A DNA stretch of 64,000 nucleotides from a virus: positions 1-64,000 of IMG/VR virus record IMGVR_UViG_3300042898_000589; one strand, 5' to 3'. Below the pieces are notes generated by a model. That model saw only the letters and a program-made list of their open reading frames with translations, did no database searches and had not been told where the DNA came from. Each line of letters opens with the position of its first letter. Position 1 is the first letter of the stretch. Below, piece by piece: positions 29,444 to 37,774 of this stretch. Position numbers and translations under genes: made by a program.

Positions 29444-30520
29444 TTAGCGACGTTTCTGCAAGAGTGCAATCTGTTCGATGGCCTGACTGAATGGGTCTTT
29501 GCTGATGTCTTGTTTCTGTTGCTGGAGGTTCACTGAACTATTCTCCAACCCCGAGACAACTGCCTCTTTACCTTTCGACACGCCCTGGTCGTAGATTGCT
29601 TTTGATATTCTGTCAAAGTCACTTAGGATTAACAGGTCGCGTTTTAAGCGATTGAAGTTAATCTGTTTTGATTCCTTGTCCAAGTAGTTATCTACAAAGA
29701 ACGTGGAACTGTTGACTACGGACGACTCAATGAATCTCTTACTATCTTCATTGGGGAAGAACTTAATCTCCATATCGTCGGACAGTTTGAAGGACTGCTC
29801 ATTGAAAGCATTCACCTCTTGTTTAACAAGCATATTAAACTTGGCGAGTGTTTCCTGGTCAGCCTTCTTTTGACTTTCAATTGACTGAAGGTCTACCTTT
29901 GGCAGTTGAAGTTTGTTCTTATGCTCAGAGAGTTTAGTTCTAGCTCTCGTAGCATCAATTGACAAGTCTTCCATTGCCTCGATATACTCATCATCATTAA
30001 CGTCGAACGACTCGTCAAACAAAGCGGGATACTGACGTTTCATCAGTCGCTCTACTTGAGATACATTCAACTCTGGATTGTCGACCGTTAGTTCGAGTCG
30101 TTTCAATTCCAAAGCGTCACGCTTTTGCGCGACGTTAAACGATTGTAAATCAATCGATTGCCATTTCCAAAAATCTGGGGAGTCTACGTCAACACCAGCC
30201 TTAGCGAGTTCATTCAATTTCTTGATGGCCTCGTTAGCGAACTCTTCCTTAGGAGTGGACAGCTTGGTTTCGTATTCACGAATCTTTGCTTCGTACTCCT
30301 GGCGAATCTTATCCACGTCAGCCATAGGCTGTACAGGAGGATGAACCGTAGAAGGGTCGATAGGCGTTGGTTCAGCGTGAGCTGACTCAACTGGTGGTGC
30401 GGGTGTAGGCTCCGCAGTTGGTGTATTATCTAAAGAACTTCCATCTGTTTGTGCGGGAGATTCCGATGGTGCGAATCCTGCTGCGGCAGCGAACTGCTTT
30501 GCGATATCCGATTCAGTCAT
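29444..30520 (-). CDS. Scaffold/capsid-assembly protein candidate (358 aa)
   Basis: A Pro/Ala/Thr-rich disordered N-terminus (about 1-65) leads into long charged helices (EYEAKIREYETKLS, DALELKRLELT) and a helical C-terminus ending in ALLQKRR. This layout, directly before the capsid gene, is typical of scaffolding proteins. A promoter-like TAATTTTG lies 28-35 nt upstream, overlapping the region that also serves the divergent regulator gene. Confidence 0.6.
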   Translation of the reverse strand: MTESDIAKQFAAAAGFAPSESPAQTDGSSLDNTPTAEPTPAPPVESAHAEPTPIDPSTVHPPVQPMADVDKIRQEYEAKIREYETKLSTPKEEFANEAIKKLNELAKAGVDVDSPDFWKWQSIDLQSFNVAQKRDALELKRLELTVDNPELNVSQVERLMKRQYPALFDESFDVNDDEYIEAMEDLSIDATRARTKLSEHKNKLQLPKVDLQSIESQKKADQETLAKFNMLVKQEVNAFNEQSFKLSDDMEIKFFPNEDSKRFIESSVVNSSTFFVDNYLDKESKQINFNRLKRDLLILSDFDRISKAIYDQGVSKGKEAVVSGLENSSVNLQQQKQDISKDPFSQAIEQIALLQKRR

Positions 30521-30536
30521 TTCAGTTAAGTGTTAT

Positions 30537-30544
30537 TATCTTTG
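30537..30544 (+). promoter_or_regulatory. -7 element TATCTTTG for the regulator gene
   Basis: This plus-strand TAnnTTTG lies 44 nt before the regulator's ATG at 30589. It is only 3 nt from the opposing element at 30548-30555, so the two promoters would compete. Confidence 0.5.
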
Positions 30545-30547
30545 ATA

Positions 30548-30555
30548 CAAAATTA
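30548..30555 (-). promoter_or_regulatory. -7 element TAATTTTG for scaffold/capsid genes
   Basis: This minus-strand TAnnTTTG match lies 27 nt before the scaffold ATG at 30520. It would boost capsid and scaffold expression independently of the portal transcript. Confidence 0.45.
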
Positions 30556-30588
30556 TACCTGGCTCACTGCCAAGAATTTGTAAAAACT

Positions 30589-30834
30589 ATGGGAACAAAA
30601 GAGAATCTGTTTACCTTCAATAAGATTCATATAGCGAAAGGGCTACGTGGACTAAGGAGAATGAAGGGCTATACACTAGAAGAGTTAGCTTGCTGGACTG
30701 GGAAAGACGTTGGCTATCTGTCAAGAGTTGAGAACGGGAAGTGCGTACCTAAGATTAAAACACTTAGTGATATACTATCGTTCTATGAGATGACTATTAA
30801 AGACTTCTACTTGAAGCTTGATAATCTCATTTAA
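30589..30834 (+). CDS. XRE/Cro-type HTH transcription regulator (81 aa)
   Basis: The helix-turn-helix is clear: GLRRMKGYTLEELACWTG, then KDVGYLSRVENGK and PKIKTLSDILSFYEM, the standard HTH_3 order. The start at 30589 is chosen because the domain begins there; the longer frame upstream has no homologous character. It is the only plus-strand gene inside 36 kb of leftward structural genes, it has its own -7 element, and its 3' end overlaps the portal stop by 8 nt. The likely role is a repressor or switch acting on the adjacent bidirectional promoter region. Confidence 0.85.
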   Translation: MGTKENLFTFNKIHIAKGLRGLRRMKGYTLEELACWTGKDVGYLSRVENGKCVPKIKTLSDILSFYEMTIKDFYLKLDNLI

Positions 30835-33202
30835 CTTCTTGCGGGAAGATGTTAGGCTCTACCTTTCCAGCCTCTCTTACGATTGAATCTTTCTCGAAGT
30901 CGTAGCCACCGCTTTGCTGCTGTGGTTGCCCCTTGAGCTTCGAGGCCAACTGAATCTTCTCGATGTCATACTGAGACTCAAGGGCAGAAGTCTTACGCTT
31001 CTCATTCTCAATCTCTTTATCGTTACGCAGTCTAAGGTCATACTCCAACTGCAAAGCTTGAGACTTGAGTTGCATCTCCATTTGCATAGTCTTCTGCTTC
31101 TCACCCTCTGCAATCTGTGCAGCCTGAGCTTGAACCTGTGCGTTCTGCTGTTGCAGCATCATAGATGATTGCTCCTTCTCTTTACGACGCTTAGCCTCAC
31201 GGATAGATAGAAGCTGTTCTGCTTTGTCTACGTCCTCTCTAAGTACGCGGCGAACTGCGAATACGTCTTGAGTATTCAGCAAGCCAGTCTCCAGTCCCAT
31301 CATCAGAAGCTGCTCAACGCGAGCGCGCTCTTCTTCATCTGGCAACATCTTAACAGAGATAGCGTAGTCAGCCAAGGACAGCTTGTTCAAGTCAATCTGT
31401 TCTACTGTAGCATTGCCTACCATATTCTGGAACACGTCCACATTGATACCGTCTCTAATGAGCTGCTGCGCGAGATTAGCAACGTAACGAACCATCTCCT
31501 CATTGATGCGGAGATATGCGTTGTAAAGGCTTCTAAGGGCGTTCCTGTGGGCTGATACGGCTAGCTTCTGCACACCAATCAAAGCCTTCTTATCTGGCTG
31601 CGAACCATCGACTGCATCATTGAGTCCAATGGTTTCTTTCATACGCTCCAGTGCAGCGTTGTATGCTTGGGTAAGAACCATAATAGATTGGTCCAAACCA
31701 TTAGGCAAATCCTGTACTGGTCGGGTGTTAGTAATCGGTGTACCATCCTCACGTACCGAGCGGTAGTAGATGTCACCAATCTGGTCGCGGATAGCGCGAG
31801 CATCAACGGGCTTGAGGTTACCCATACCCATACCTTGCAGTCCGCCAGTGATGGCGTCAATGTCAATAGCAAATCCAGAAGGTGCAGCCTTGGCGATAAT
31901 CTGTTGCATCTTCAGCTGGATACGAATCATCTCGTCAGCAAACGGAATCATCTCTTCCACCTTGGACTTGTTCTCCATATCATAGATATCGGGAGCACAA
32001 ACAATAAAGCCAAGGGATGTGTTAGTAGAATACTTGTCGTTGATACGCTCACGAACGATGTGCTGCTTCTTACCGAAGTCATACATATAGTCAGTACCAA
32101 CAATGTACTTGGCCTGATATACGTTCTTTATTTTCTTGCGGATAATTTCACGCTTACGCTTAGGGTTTGCGGGAGGAACGAAGTTCACTGGCTTCTCCTG
32201 GAAGTAGAACCCTCCGTTCTTAGCTTCCATCTTCTGGAAGACAACCTCATCCGTACTAAAGAACTCGAAGTCAAGAACACGCACACGGAACTTGTCGTAC
32301 TTAGTGCTGTCTACTTCGTTGTTATAGTACACGTGAGAACCATAGCTCCAGCTAGGGTTGTCGTAGCGACCAGCAACAGACTTAGCTACCTCGTACAGTT
32401 CTGCTTCTGACAGCTGTCCCTGTGCCTGCACTCGCAAGTCTTCTACAGTAACAAAGATTAACTCACCAATGTGTCTAGCATCAGAGAAGTCATCTTCAGT
32501 TACAAAAGAAGTTACAAGATTCAACGGGTCAACGTAGCGAATACGGATGTTCTTATTCTCGTCAAGCAAGATACGAAGACCAGCTATCTTGTTGTCTACC
32601 AGGTCTTTAGCAATCTTCTCGTTGAGCTTGTCTACGTTATTGTCTTGGAGGATTGCCCGTGTAACGGTCTCCATTGCAATAGACTGAGCCAACTTGAAGT
32701 TAGTCTCCATATAGATTTCAAGTTCCTCCACATTCTCGGGAGCATCTTTGTAGTCTACTGGTACGCCAACTTCTTTAAGGCTGCCGAGGTTATCGCGAAG
32801 CTTCATCTTCGCCTTGAGTACTTGCTTCTCTCTGTCAAACTCTGTGATTGATGTGCTGTCAACAGGAATGAACTGAGGAACGTACGGCTGGTTAATCATC
32901 TGTCCACGAATAACTTCCGCCATCTTTGGAAGCGGAGTGGACACACCCCAGTCAAGGTTCAAATAAGTAGAGTCTCCAGTAGTCGAGAACTGTTGCTTGA
33001 ACTTCTCGATGGACTGAAGACCCTCTGAATACTTTCTGTTCTGGATATAGCGACTCTTCCGAGACTCGAAAGAGAACGTAGTTCTAGATTGCTGCGCATC
33101 ACGCCAAAGTGTCTTGGCGTAATCTAAAATATATTTACGACTATTCTTCTCAACAGGAGGAACAAACGAAGAAGGATATCCGTAATCTGTAATCTCAGCC
33201 AT
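30827..33202 (-). CDS. Portal protein candidate (791 aa)
   Basis: Lying directly after the large terminase, this protein has a helical first half, a beta wing-like centre, and a long Gln/Lys/Met-rich C-terminal coiled coil (MLQQQNAQVQAQAAQIAEGE onward, about residues 680-760) fitting a portal barrel. Its size is within the podovirus portal range. A -7 element TATCTTTG lies 20 nt upstream. Its stop overlaps the antisense regulator gene by 8 nt. Confidence 0.75.
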   Translation of the reverse strand: MAEITDYGYPSSFVPPVEKNSRKYILDYAKTLWRDAQQSRTTFSFESRKSRYIQNRKYSEGLQSIEKFKQQFSTTGDSTYLNLDWGVSTPLPKMAEVIRGQMINQPYVPQFIPVDSTSITEFDREKQVLKAKMKLRDNLGSLKEVGVPVDYKDAPENVEELEIYMETNFKLAQSIAMETVTRAILQDNNVDKLNEKIAKDLVDNKIAGLRILLDENKNIRIRYVDPLNLVTSFVTEDDFSDARHIGELIFVTVEDLRVQAQGQLSEAELYEVAKSVAGRYDNPSWSYGSHVYYNNEVDSTKYDKFRVRVLDFEFFSTDEVVFQKMEAKNGGFYFQEKPVNFVPPANPKRKREIIRKKIKNVYQAKYIVGTDYMYDFGKKQHIVRERINDKYSTNTSLGFIVCAPDIYDMENKSKVEEMIPFADEMIRIQLKMQQIIAKAAPSGFAIDIDAITGGLQGMGMGNLKPVDARAIRDQIGDIYYRSVREDGTPITNTRPVQDLPNGLDQSIMVLTQAYNAALERMKETIGLNDAVDGSQPDKKALIGVQKLAVSAHRNALRSLYNAYLRINEEMVRYVANLAQQLIRDGINVDVFQNMVGNATVEQIDLNKLSLADYAISVKMLPDEEERARVEQLLMMGLETGLLNTQDVFAVRRVLREDVDKAEQLLSIREAKRRKEKEQSSMMLQQQNAQVQAQAAQIAEGEKQKTMQMEMQLKSQALQLEYDLRLRNDKEIENEKRKTSALESQYDIEKIQLASKLKGQPQQQSGGYDFEKDSIVREAGKVEPNIFPQEVK

Positions 33203-33221
33203 AGTTCGGGCGCATTTGACG

Positions 33222-33229
33222 CAAAGATA
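33222..33229 (-). promoter_or_regulatory. -7 element TATCTTTG before portal
   Basis: This minus-strand match lies in the 56-nt gap between terminase and portal genes and gives a leader of about a dozen nucleotides. Confidence 0.55.
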
Positions 33230-33258
33230 TTAACAACGTCAAGTTACGATTTTGTAAA

Positions 33259-35352
33259 TTACATACGTCTACTGAGGTTACCATCGTTGTTGAACTTAGG
33301 CAACCAGTCACTAGCTTGGTAGCGAACCTCAACCTGTATCTTAGGTTTCTTCGTAGCGATGATAGTAATACCAGAAGCTACAGCCAAGTCAAAGGGAGTC
33401 CAGTTATCTGGTTCAAACTTCTGCCAGTCTCTGATAACTTCATTGAATGGCATAAACCCACAGTTACCGAACTCATCCTTAGAACCTACGTAGTCCATAA
33501 TGTAGGCCTGCGTCATATTCATAAGGGCTTCTCTGTTGTCTGTGTGCGTCATAGCGATACCACGGAAACCCTTGGACCACTTCTTCATATAGTCTGGGTC
33601 GAGTGGGTTGTACATAGAGTAGCCATCGTATCCTCTCTTGTGGAAGTGGTCAAGCACACCGTACTTGTTACTCTCCGCAAGGAATGGTGAGGAGTAGAAG
33701 ACAGCCTGCATAATCATATCCTCATAAAACTCGTGCGGGTGGTTTGGACGTGATACGTACATACACACGAATCCCATTTTTATTTTGGGCGCTGTGTGGT
33801 GTGATTCGAGTAAAGTCATCGCTGCACCCATAGAACCTGCCTCATAGGTTTGCCTGTGAGAGAACGGGTCACACCCAGTCTTACAGAACTCACGAGTAGG
33901 AAACTTCTGTCCATTGCGAACCTCGAATCTGTTTCTGTCCTCCTCTGGTGGCATCCAAGCTACAAGCCATCTACCAGTCTCATCTGGCTTGAAGACTACT
34001 TGTGTGTCTTTGATTCCATCTTTCCAATAGAAGGTGCCGCGGACAACGGGGTCGATAGGCAAGTTCTTATTGTACATAAACTGCTCGTACAACTTCTTCT
34101 GGTTGTATGTATTACCAGCGTCTGCTACTGTAAAGCAGTCATCAATCTTTATAGGATACTTACGACGGTACGACAGCAAGTCATCACCATTCAGTGAGTT
34201 GTAGTTGTCGATGATGAAGTTACGCGTCGCGACGATATTGGAGTAACCCCATTCGTCAACGAATGGTTCTCCCGTCTTAGGATGCGTACCCTCGTACCCA
34301 TAATATGCTGGGAAGAATAAACGGAAAAGCCCTGAATCGGTACGTCCGTTGGGCTTGCGTTCGTTCGGGTTTGAGCGTTCCCATAACCGCATCGTTTTGT
34401 CGGATGAGTACTTCTCCATATCTTCGACCGTAGTGGTCTGAATAGAGTACCCAACGATGTTGTTACCAGACACCAAACATTCCCTATTAATGTTCCAGCG
34501 CTCATTGATGTCAATGTTCTTAGCAGTCTTACCAATCTCGTCCCCAAAGATAAACGAACAGTACTCACCGTCAAGGGCTTCTTCCTTGGCGTTGACGTAG
34601 TATATCTCTGAGTTAAGTACTTCACGGTATTCTTTTTCTTCTACTGACTTTTTCTTTGCTTCTGCGAACCTTAGCTTCTTTGTTACTGTTGTTTCTCCTG
34701 TGTCTAATGGCTTGAACCACTTGGGTAATCTCTGCCACGATGGTATCAGTTTCCTAAATACCTTTGATGCGTCGTCTTCTGTCTTGGACTGAATAGCGAA
34801 TACAGATTCTTCGTTCTCTGTTGTATCCCAATATCCAGCGGCGATAGAAGCTGCGGTCTTACCAGAACGTCGGAAGGACAGGTAGATAAGACCCATACAG
34901 AACTTATCTTTCTTGGTGAACTCAATGGCGTAGAACAGGTCTCGTTGCGAGTCACGGAAGTTTGGGTTGGTACGTACATTACGACCATCGTCTTCCACGG
35001 TGATAAGCCAGTACTGAAGTGTGGCGTAGTGGTGTCCTGTTACATACTCTAGATTATCTCCATTGTAGAAGAAGAGTCCTTCATATCTACGCTTCCATTC
35101 ATTTGCTACGAACTCTACGTATTCCTGTGAACCTTCTTTAGATTCCATCTCGCGAATAAACTTCTGTGAGTACACAGGAAACTTACGCTCAGACTTGGGT
35201 AGCCCCCAGTTCTCAATACTCTTATAGTTCTTTGGCGGCTCGGGACGAGTGAACACAAAATCCCATACAGCATCAGTGACAGTATCCCTGACGTTGTACT
35301 CGCACTTGAAGTTATCGTATGCGGACTTGCATTCTAACTCGTTCTTATTCAC
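33259..35352 (-). CDS. Terminase large subunit (697 aa)
   Basis: The packaging ATPase has a Walker A-like loop SFRRSGKTAAS (about residues 158-168) and a Walker B-like FIFGDEIGK (about 265-273). The nuclease half is further C-terminal and includes acidic clusters such as TGCDPFSH near 490. The protein translocates DNA into the capsid through the portal, and cuts the concatemer. It overlaps by 8 nt with the upstream coiled-coil gene, a candidate small subunit, and is followed by the portal gene. Confidence 0.9.
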   Translation of the reverse strand: MNKNELECKSAYDNFKCEYNVRDTVTDAVWDFVFTRPEPPKNYKSIENWGLPKSERKFPVYSQKFIREMESKEGSQEYVEFVANEWKRRYEGLFFYNGDNLEYVTGHHYATLQYWLITVEDDGRNVRTNPNFRDSQRDLFYAIEFTKKDKFCMGLIYLSFRRSGKTAASIAAGYWDTTENEESVFAIQSKTEDDASKVFRKLIPSWQRLPKWFKPLDTGETTVTKKLRFAEAKKKSVEEKEYREVLNSEIYYVNAKEEALDGEYCSFIFGDEIGKTAKNIDINERWNINRECLVSGNNIVGYSIQTTTVEDMEKYSSDKTMRLWERSNPNERKPNGRTDSGLFRLFFPAYYGYEGTHPKTGEPFVDEWGYSNIVATRNFIIDNYNSLNGDDLLSYRRKYPIKIDDCFTVADAGNTYNQKKLYEQFMYNKNLPIDPVVRGTFYWKDGIKDTQVVFKPDETGRWLVAWMPPEEDRNRFEVRNGQKFPTREFCKTGCDPFSHRQTYEAGSMGAAMTLLESHHTAPKIKMGFVCMYVSRPNHPHEFYEDMIMQAVFYSSPFLAESNKYGVLDHFHKRGYDGYSMYNPLDPDYMKKWSKGFRGIAMTHTDNREALMNMTQAYIMDYVGSKDEFGNCGFMPFNEVIRDWQKFEPDNWTPFDLAVASGITIIATKKPKIQVEVRYQASDWLPKFNNDGNLSRRM

Positions 35353-35683
35353 TTCGCTTGTTCTTAATGAAAGATTCTAGCGTACCCTCTTTAGCCTCAA
35401 GACGTTTAGCCTTAGCATCAGCTAAAGCTTCCTTGTCAATCTTCTGTTGAATGTTCTCCAGAGAGTCTGCTATCTTCTGATACTTCTCACCAAACTCCAA
35501 GAAGGACTTGAAGAGTTTGTTGTCGTCAGAGAAGTCAATGTGTGCACTCTCAATCTGCTCGGCAAGATTATCTAGCTGTTTCTTTACAGCAAAGTATGAT
35601 TTTATATACGGACTCTCATAGAACCGTATGAGCATTTCAACTAGCTCTTCTTTTGGCTTTGCCCTTAATTCCTTCTCCGTCAT
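35345..35683 (-). CDS. Terminase small subunit candidate (112 aa)
   Basis: This short, highly charged, mostly helical protein contains KPKEELVEMLIRFYESPYIK followed by a coiled coil (FLEFGEKYQKIADSLENIQQ). It overlaps the large terminase start by 8 nt, so translation is probably coupled. Position, size and coiled-coil content fit a DNA-recognition small subunit. No specific HTH is obvious, so the call is by context. Confidence 0.5.
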   Translation of the reverse strand: MTEKELRAKPKEELVEMLIRFYESPYIKSYFAVKKQLDNLAEQIESAHIDFSDDNKLFKSFLEFGEKYQKIADSLENIQQKIDKEALADAKAKRLEAKEGTLESFIKNKRSE

Positions 35684-35769
35684 AATTTATTTCATTCTTA
35701 TTGGTAGTAGCGTTACACCTGCCGTTGCAGGTACACTCTACTGGTTTGGTCTCGCAATATAAGACCAAT

Positions 35770-35952
35770 TTAGGAACCACAGCTCAGACAGTCGAAGTCA
35801 AAGTCTTCATCGATTTGCTCGACGCTGACTCCCATAGCTTCTGCCATTTCTTTCTTGAGTTCGTAAATCTGTTGTTGAATGTCTAAGTCACCGTAAAGGT
35901 CACCAGACAGTTGAGACTCGAGAGCCTCTATCTGTTCTAGATAAGCTTCCAT
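35770..35952 (-). CDS. Small acidic helical protein (60 aa)
   Basis: A leucine-rich helix (MEAYLEQIEALESQL) and a second helix (QIYELKKEMAEAMG) are followed by an acidic tail with CLSC. One base separates its start from the stop of the next gene upstream. A 6-bp hairpin (ACCTGC-AACG-GCAGGT) lies in the gap downstream at 35716-35731. Function unknown. Confidence 0.6.
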   Translation of the reverse strand: MEAYLEQIEALESQLSGDLYGDLDIQQQIYELKKEMAEAMGVSVEQIDEDFDFDCLSCGS

Positions 35953-35953
35953 T

Positions 35954-36343
35954 TTATTTTCTAAATTTTGAAACCTTCTTAGCTATAGATTTCGGTTGGG
36001 ATACAAACTGTTTGCCAGCACTGTTACCCTTTGCTTTCGCTGCATTGGTTGCAGCTTTCTCCCCAGAGGAGAGAGACTTCCACGCTTTCGCGGGAAGGTA
36101 TCTCTTTTTTCCCTCTGATGGTTTACCGTCTGAAGTTTTCCAATCTTGCTTGGTCCACTTAGATAGGCTGTTGCTAGAAGACTTACTACCTTGGTATCCA
36201 CCGCCTGACTTCTTGTATTGGGATACTGCGAGCTGTGCTTTTCTGCCGCTCCACTCCCCTGGGTCTCCACCCTTTGAGCCAGCCTTAACTTTGGCTACGA
36301 TGGCTTTCCACTTGGCAGGATTAGTCTTCTTAGCTGTTGACAT
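35954..36343 (-). CDS. DUF5872-type basic protein (129 aa)
   Basis: The series Y-K-K-S-G-G-G-Y-Q-G, SLSKWTKQDWKT, KKRYLPAKAWKSLSSGEKAATN, then GKQFVSQPKSIAKKVSKFR is the conserved pattern of the DUF5872 family, found in aquatic phages and giant viruses. The protein is strongly basic. It lies in a cluster of Lys-rich small genes upstream of the terminase. The family's function is not established; a DNA-binding or packaging role is inference. Confidence 0.75.
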   Translation of the reverse strand: MSTAKKTNPAKWKAIVAKVKAGSKGGDPGEWSGRKAQLAVSQYKKSGGGYQGSKSSSNSLSKWTKQDWKTSDGKPSEGKKRYLPAKAWKSLSSGEKAATNAAKAKGNSAGKQFVSQPKSIAKKVSKFRK

Positions 36344-36451
36344 TTAGCAGGCCTTGCCCTTCATAGCTTTCTTAGCTGCTTTCTTAGCTACTGCTTTCTT
36401 TGCCATTGGCTTTACCATTGGCTTAGCCATAGGCTTCATCATCTTTTTCAT
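36344..36451 (-). CDS. Very small Lys/Ala/Met-rich protein (35 aa)
   Basis: The frame from ATG 36451 to TAA 36346-36344 encodes a low-complexity peptide built of MAKP/MVKP units and then KKA/AKKAAKK units, like a histone H1 tail. It abuts the start of the DUF5872 gene and follows the upstream gene by 1 nt. With about 40% lysine it should bind DNA or another polyanion. The operon fit and repeat structure support it despite its length. Confidence 0.6.
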   Translation of the reverse strand: MKKMMKPMAKPMVKPMAKKAVAKKAAKKAMKGKAC

Positions 36452-36452
36452 C

Positions 36453-36602
36453 TTACTTCTTTTTTTTGTTGTACATTTTCTTTTCGCGAGCTTCGGTCTT
36501 CTTAGACTCTTTCTTCTCGTGTGCCATCTTAGCTTTCTTGGATGGATACTTCTCCATTCCTCCGTACTCTTTAACCTTCTTCATCTTATCTTTAGTTACC
36601 AT
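36453..36602 (-). CDS. Small lysine-rich protein (49 aa)
   Basis: An ATG at 36602 overlaps the end of the upstream gene by 7 nt. The product has VKEYGGMEKYPSKKAKMAHE and an all-basic C-terminus (YNKKKK). It is highly charged and probably unstructured or helical. It belongs to the cluster of basic proteins between the SSB-like and terminase genes. Function unknown. Confidence 0.6.
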   Translation of the reverse strand: MVTKDKMKKVKEYGGMEKYPSKKAKMAHEKKESKKTEAREKKMYNKKKK

Positions 36603-36892
36603 TTTTTCCAAGACCAATATGCTGCGGACAGCTTATTCTTAATTGCTGGCTTACCACTCTTGTCCTTAATGGCAGCGTGTCGAGCGCGATAAGAAGCTCT
36701 GCGTTTAGGGTCTTTATGCATCGTGAAGTCTTCAGCCCCTTGCTGTCCAAAGCGAACCAGTTTAACTTGGTCTCCGCTCTTAGCAAGCACAGCATACTTC
36801 TTGGTCGCGTGACCAGGTGTGCGCTTGGGCTTATTGACTCCACTGAATTTATATTTTGCCAGCAGGTTCTTTACTCTCTCGCTCGTTGCCAT
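36596..36892 (-). CDS. Small basic conserved phage protein (98 aa)
   Basis: The C-terminal pattern FTMHKDPKRRASYRARH...AAYWSWKKW resembles a family common in cyanophages and other marine phages (RRASFRARH and YWSCKxW motifs). The N-terminal half carries a KRTPGHATKKYAVLAK stretch. A TATTTTTG element ends 4 nt before the ATG, immediately after a terminator, so this gene leads a transcription unit that runs into the terminase region. The molecular role is unknown. Confidence 0.7.
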   Translation of the reverse strand: MATSERVKNLLAKYKFSGVNKPKRTPGHATKKYAVLAKSGDQVKLVRFGQQGAEDFTMHKDPKRRASYRARHAAIKDKSGKPAIKNKLSAAYWSWKKW

Positions 36893-36896
36893 AGTA

Positions 36897-36904
36897 CAAA
36901 AATA
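36897..36904 (-). promoter_or_regulatory. -7 element TATTTTTG, leaderless type
   Basis: Four bases separate this TAnnTTTG match from the ATG at 36892, and it sits in the U-tract of the terminator just upstream. The transcript would start at or within a few bases of the start codon. Confidence 0.65.
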
Positions 36905-36927
36905 ACAATCCCCCTCGAGGGGGGATT
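36898..36927 (-). terminator. Terminator between small-gene units
   Basis: AATCCCCC-TCGA-GGGGGATT forms a hairpin (one extra G on one arm) followed on the minus strand by GTTATTTTTG. It separates the SSB-like operon from the basic-protein/terminase operon. Confidence 0.75.
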
Positions 36928-36935
36928 TGTCAAAT

Positions 36936-37118
36936 TCAAAATGGAAGTATCTTAATCTCGTGGTCGTAATGCCTACTGATGAATGTCTCGTTAGAGAGTT
37001 CGTAGTAGATATGTTCTTCTGAGACTACCACGAGCGCGGTGACAACTCGTGGCTTTTCTTCTTGGTCTGTTACCAACGTGACAATTTCACCTGGGGAAAA
37101 CTTAGGGTTTATGAACAT
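36936..37118 (-). CDS. Small beta-rich protein (60 aa)
   Basis: The sequence FSPGEIVTLVTDQEEKPRVV, then a strand pair and a short helix, resembles small SH3-like or KOW-like barrel proteins found in Bacteroidota phages. It overlaps by 17 nt with the upstream 43-aa gene and is followed by a terminator. Function unknown. Confidence 0.6.
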   Translation of the reverse strand: MFINPKFSPGEIVTLVTDQEEKPRVVTALVVVSEEHIYYELSNETFISRHYDHEIKILPF

Positions 37119-37233
37119 CTTCTATGGATTCTTGCTCATCGCCTGGGTCGGAGATGATGTTAGGTTTGTCTGTTGGATAATTGTGCACTTTGCCAGTGCA
37201 CTCATCCCAATACAGAAATCGATAGCCGCTCAT
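37102..37233 (-). CDS. Small acidic protein (43 aa)
   Basis: The ATG at 37233 overlaps the TGA of the upstream gene (ATGA). The product contains a YRFLYWDECTGKVHNYP motif, which looks like a single beta hairpin, and an acidic tail. It overlaps the next gene by 17 nt. No family recognised; coupling signals support it. Confidence 0.55.
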   Translation of the reverse strand: MSGYRFLYWDECTGKVHNYPTDKPNIISDPGDEQESIEDVHKP

Positions 37234-37517
37234 TTTGAATATAGAATCTCGATTGACTCTTCGCTTAAATACACCTTTAGCCCGCGGGACTTGAGGATGG
37301 AAACCTGACAGCCAAGTGTTAGAGCATCAGAAGCTAGGTCTACAAGAAAGTCTTCAAGGAAGCTTACGTCACACTTGAAGAATCTGTTGAACAACTCTTC
37401 GTCGTACTCTCGCCCGTAGATGCCGTAAATCTTTACTATAGCTTTTACTTTCTCTGCGGGTGGTCCACTGATTTCTCCAATCAGTTGAGACAGCACTTGG
37501 GCTTCAATCAGTTTCAT
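37230..37517 (-). CDS. Hypothetical helical protein (95 aa)
   Basis: I choose the ATG at 37517 (MKLIEAQVLSQLIGE) because it forms an ATGA overlap with the upstream stop; the longer frame to 37562 would run into that gene. The product is mostly helical with DEELFNRFFKCDVSFLEDFL. Function unknown. It lies in the operon led by the SSB-like protein. Confidence 0.6.
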   Translation of the reverse strand: MKLIEAQVLSQLIGEISGPPAEKVKAIVKIYGIYGREYDEELFNRFFKCDVSFLEDFLVDLASDALTLGCQVSILKSRGLKVYLSEESIEILYSK

Positions 37518-37774
37518 ACTTTGCGGGTAATGGTGCAGGGCTGACCTTCGATAATCTTCCACAGAAACTCATCTCCATCGGACGACATCCCGTAGATGTA
37601 GACTCTGCGTTCACCGTGGGTGAAGTATGAGTTCTGGTCGTAGACGATTTCTGTTATCGTCACTGACTTAGCTGCAACCCTGTACGCTCTACCCACTGTG
37701 TATCGCATATCTTCTTTCGGGTTGTTGCCAATGGACACCTCGTAGATATCGTCGATGAATTGAATATCAGTCAT
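37514..37774 (-). CDS. Hypothetical beta-rich protein (86 aa)
   Basis: The start at 37774 shares a base with the upstream stop (TGATG). Alternating strands (YTVGRAYRVAAKSVTITEIV, then RRVYIYGMSSDGDEFLW) suggest a small barrel. The gene follows the SSB-like gene directly. Function unknown. Confidence 0.6.
   Translation of the reverse strand: MTDIQFIDDIYEVSIGNNPKEDMRYTVGRAYRVAAKSVTITEIVYDQNSYFTHGERRVYIYGMSSDGDEFLWKIIEGQPCTITRKV

Noticed and set aside
31667-32410. Plus-strand open frame of 247 aa over the portal gene
   Set aside because: It is a shadow of the portal codons; a real gene lies on the other strand with a promoter and neighbours.
35716-35731. 6-bp hairpin downstream of the 60-aa gene as a terminator
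   Set aside because: No T-rich tail follows on the minus strand, so it is not called as a terminator.
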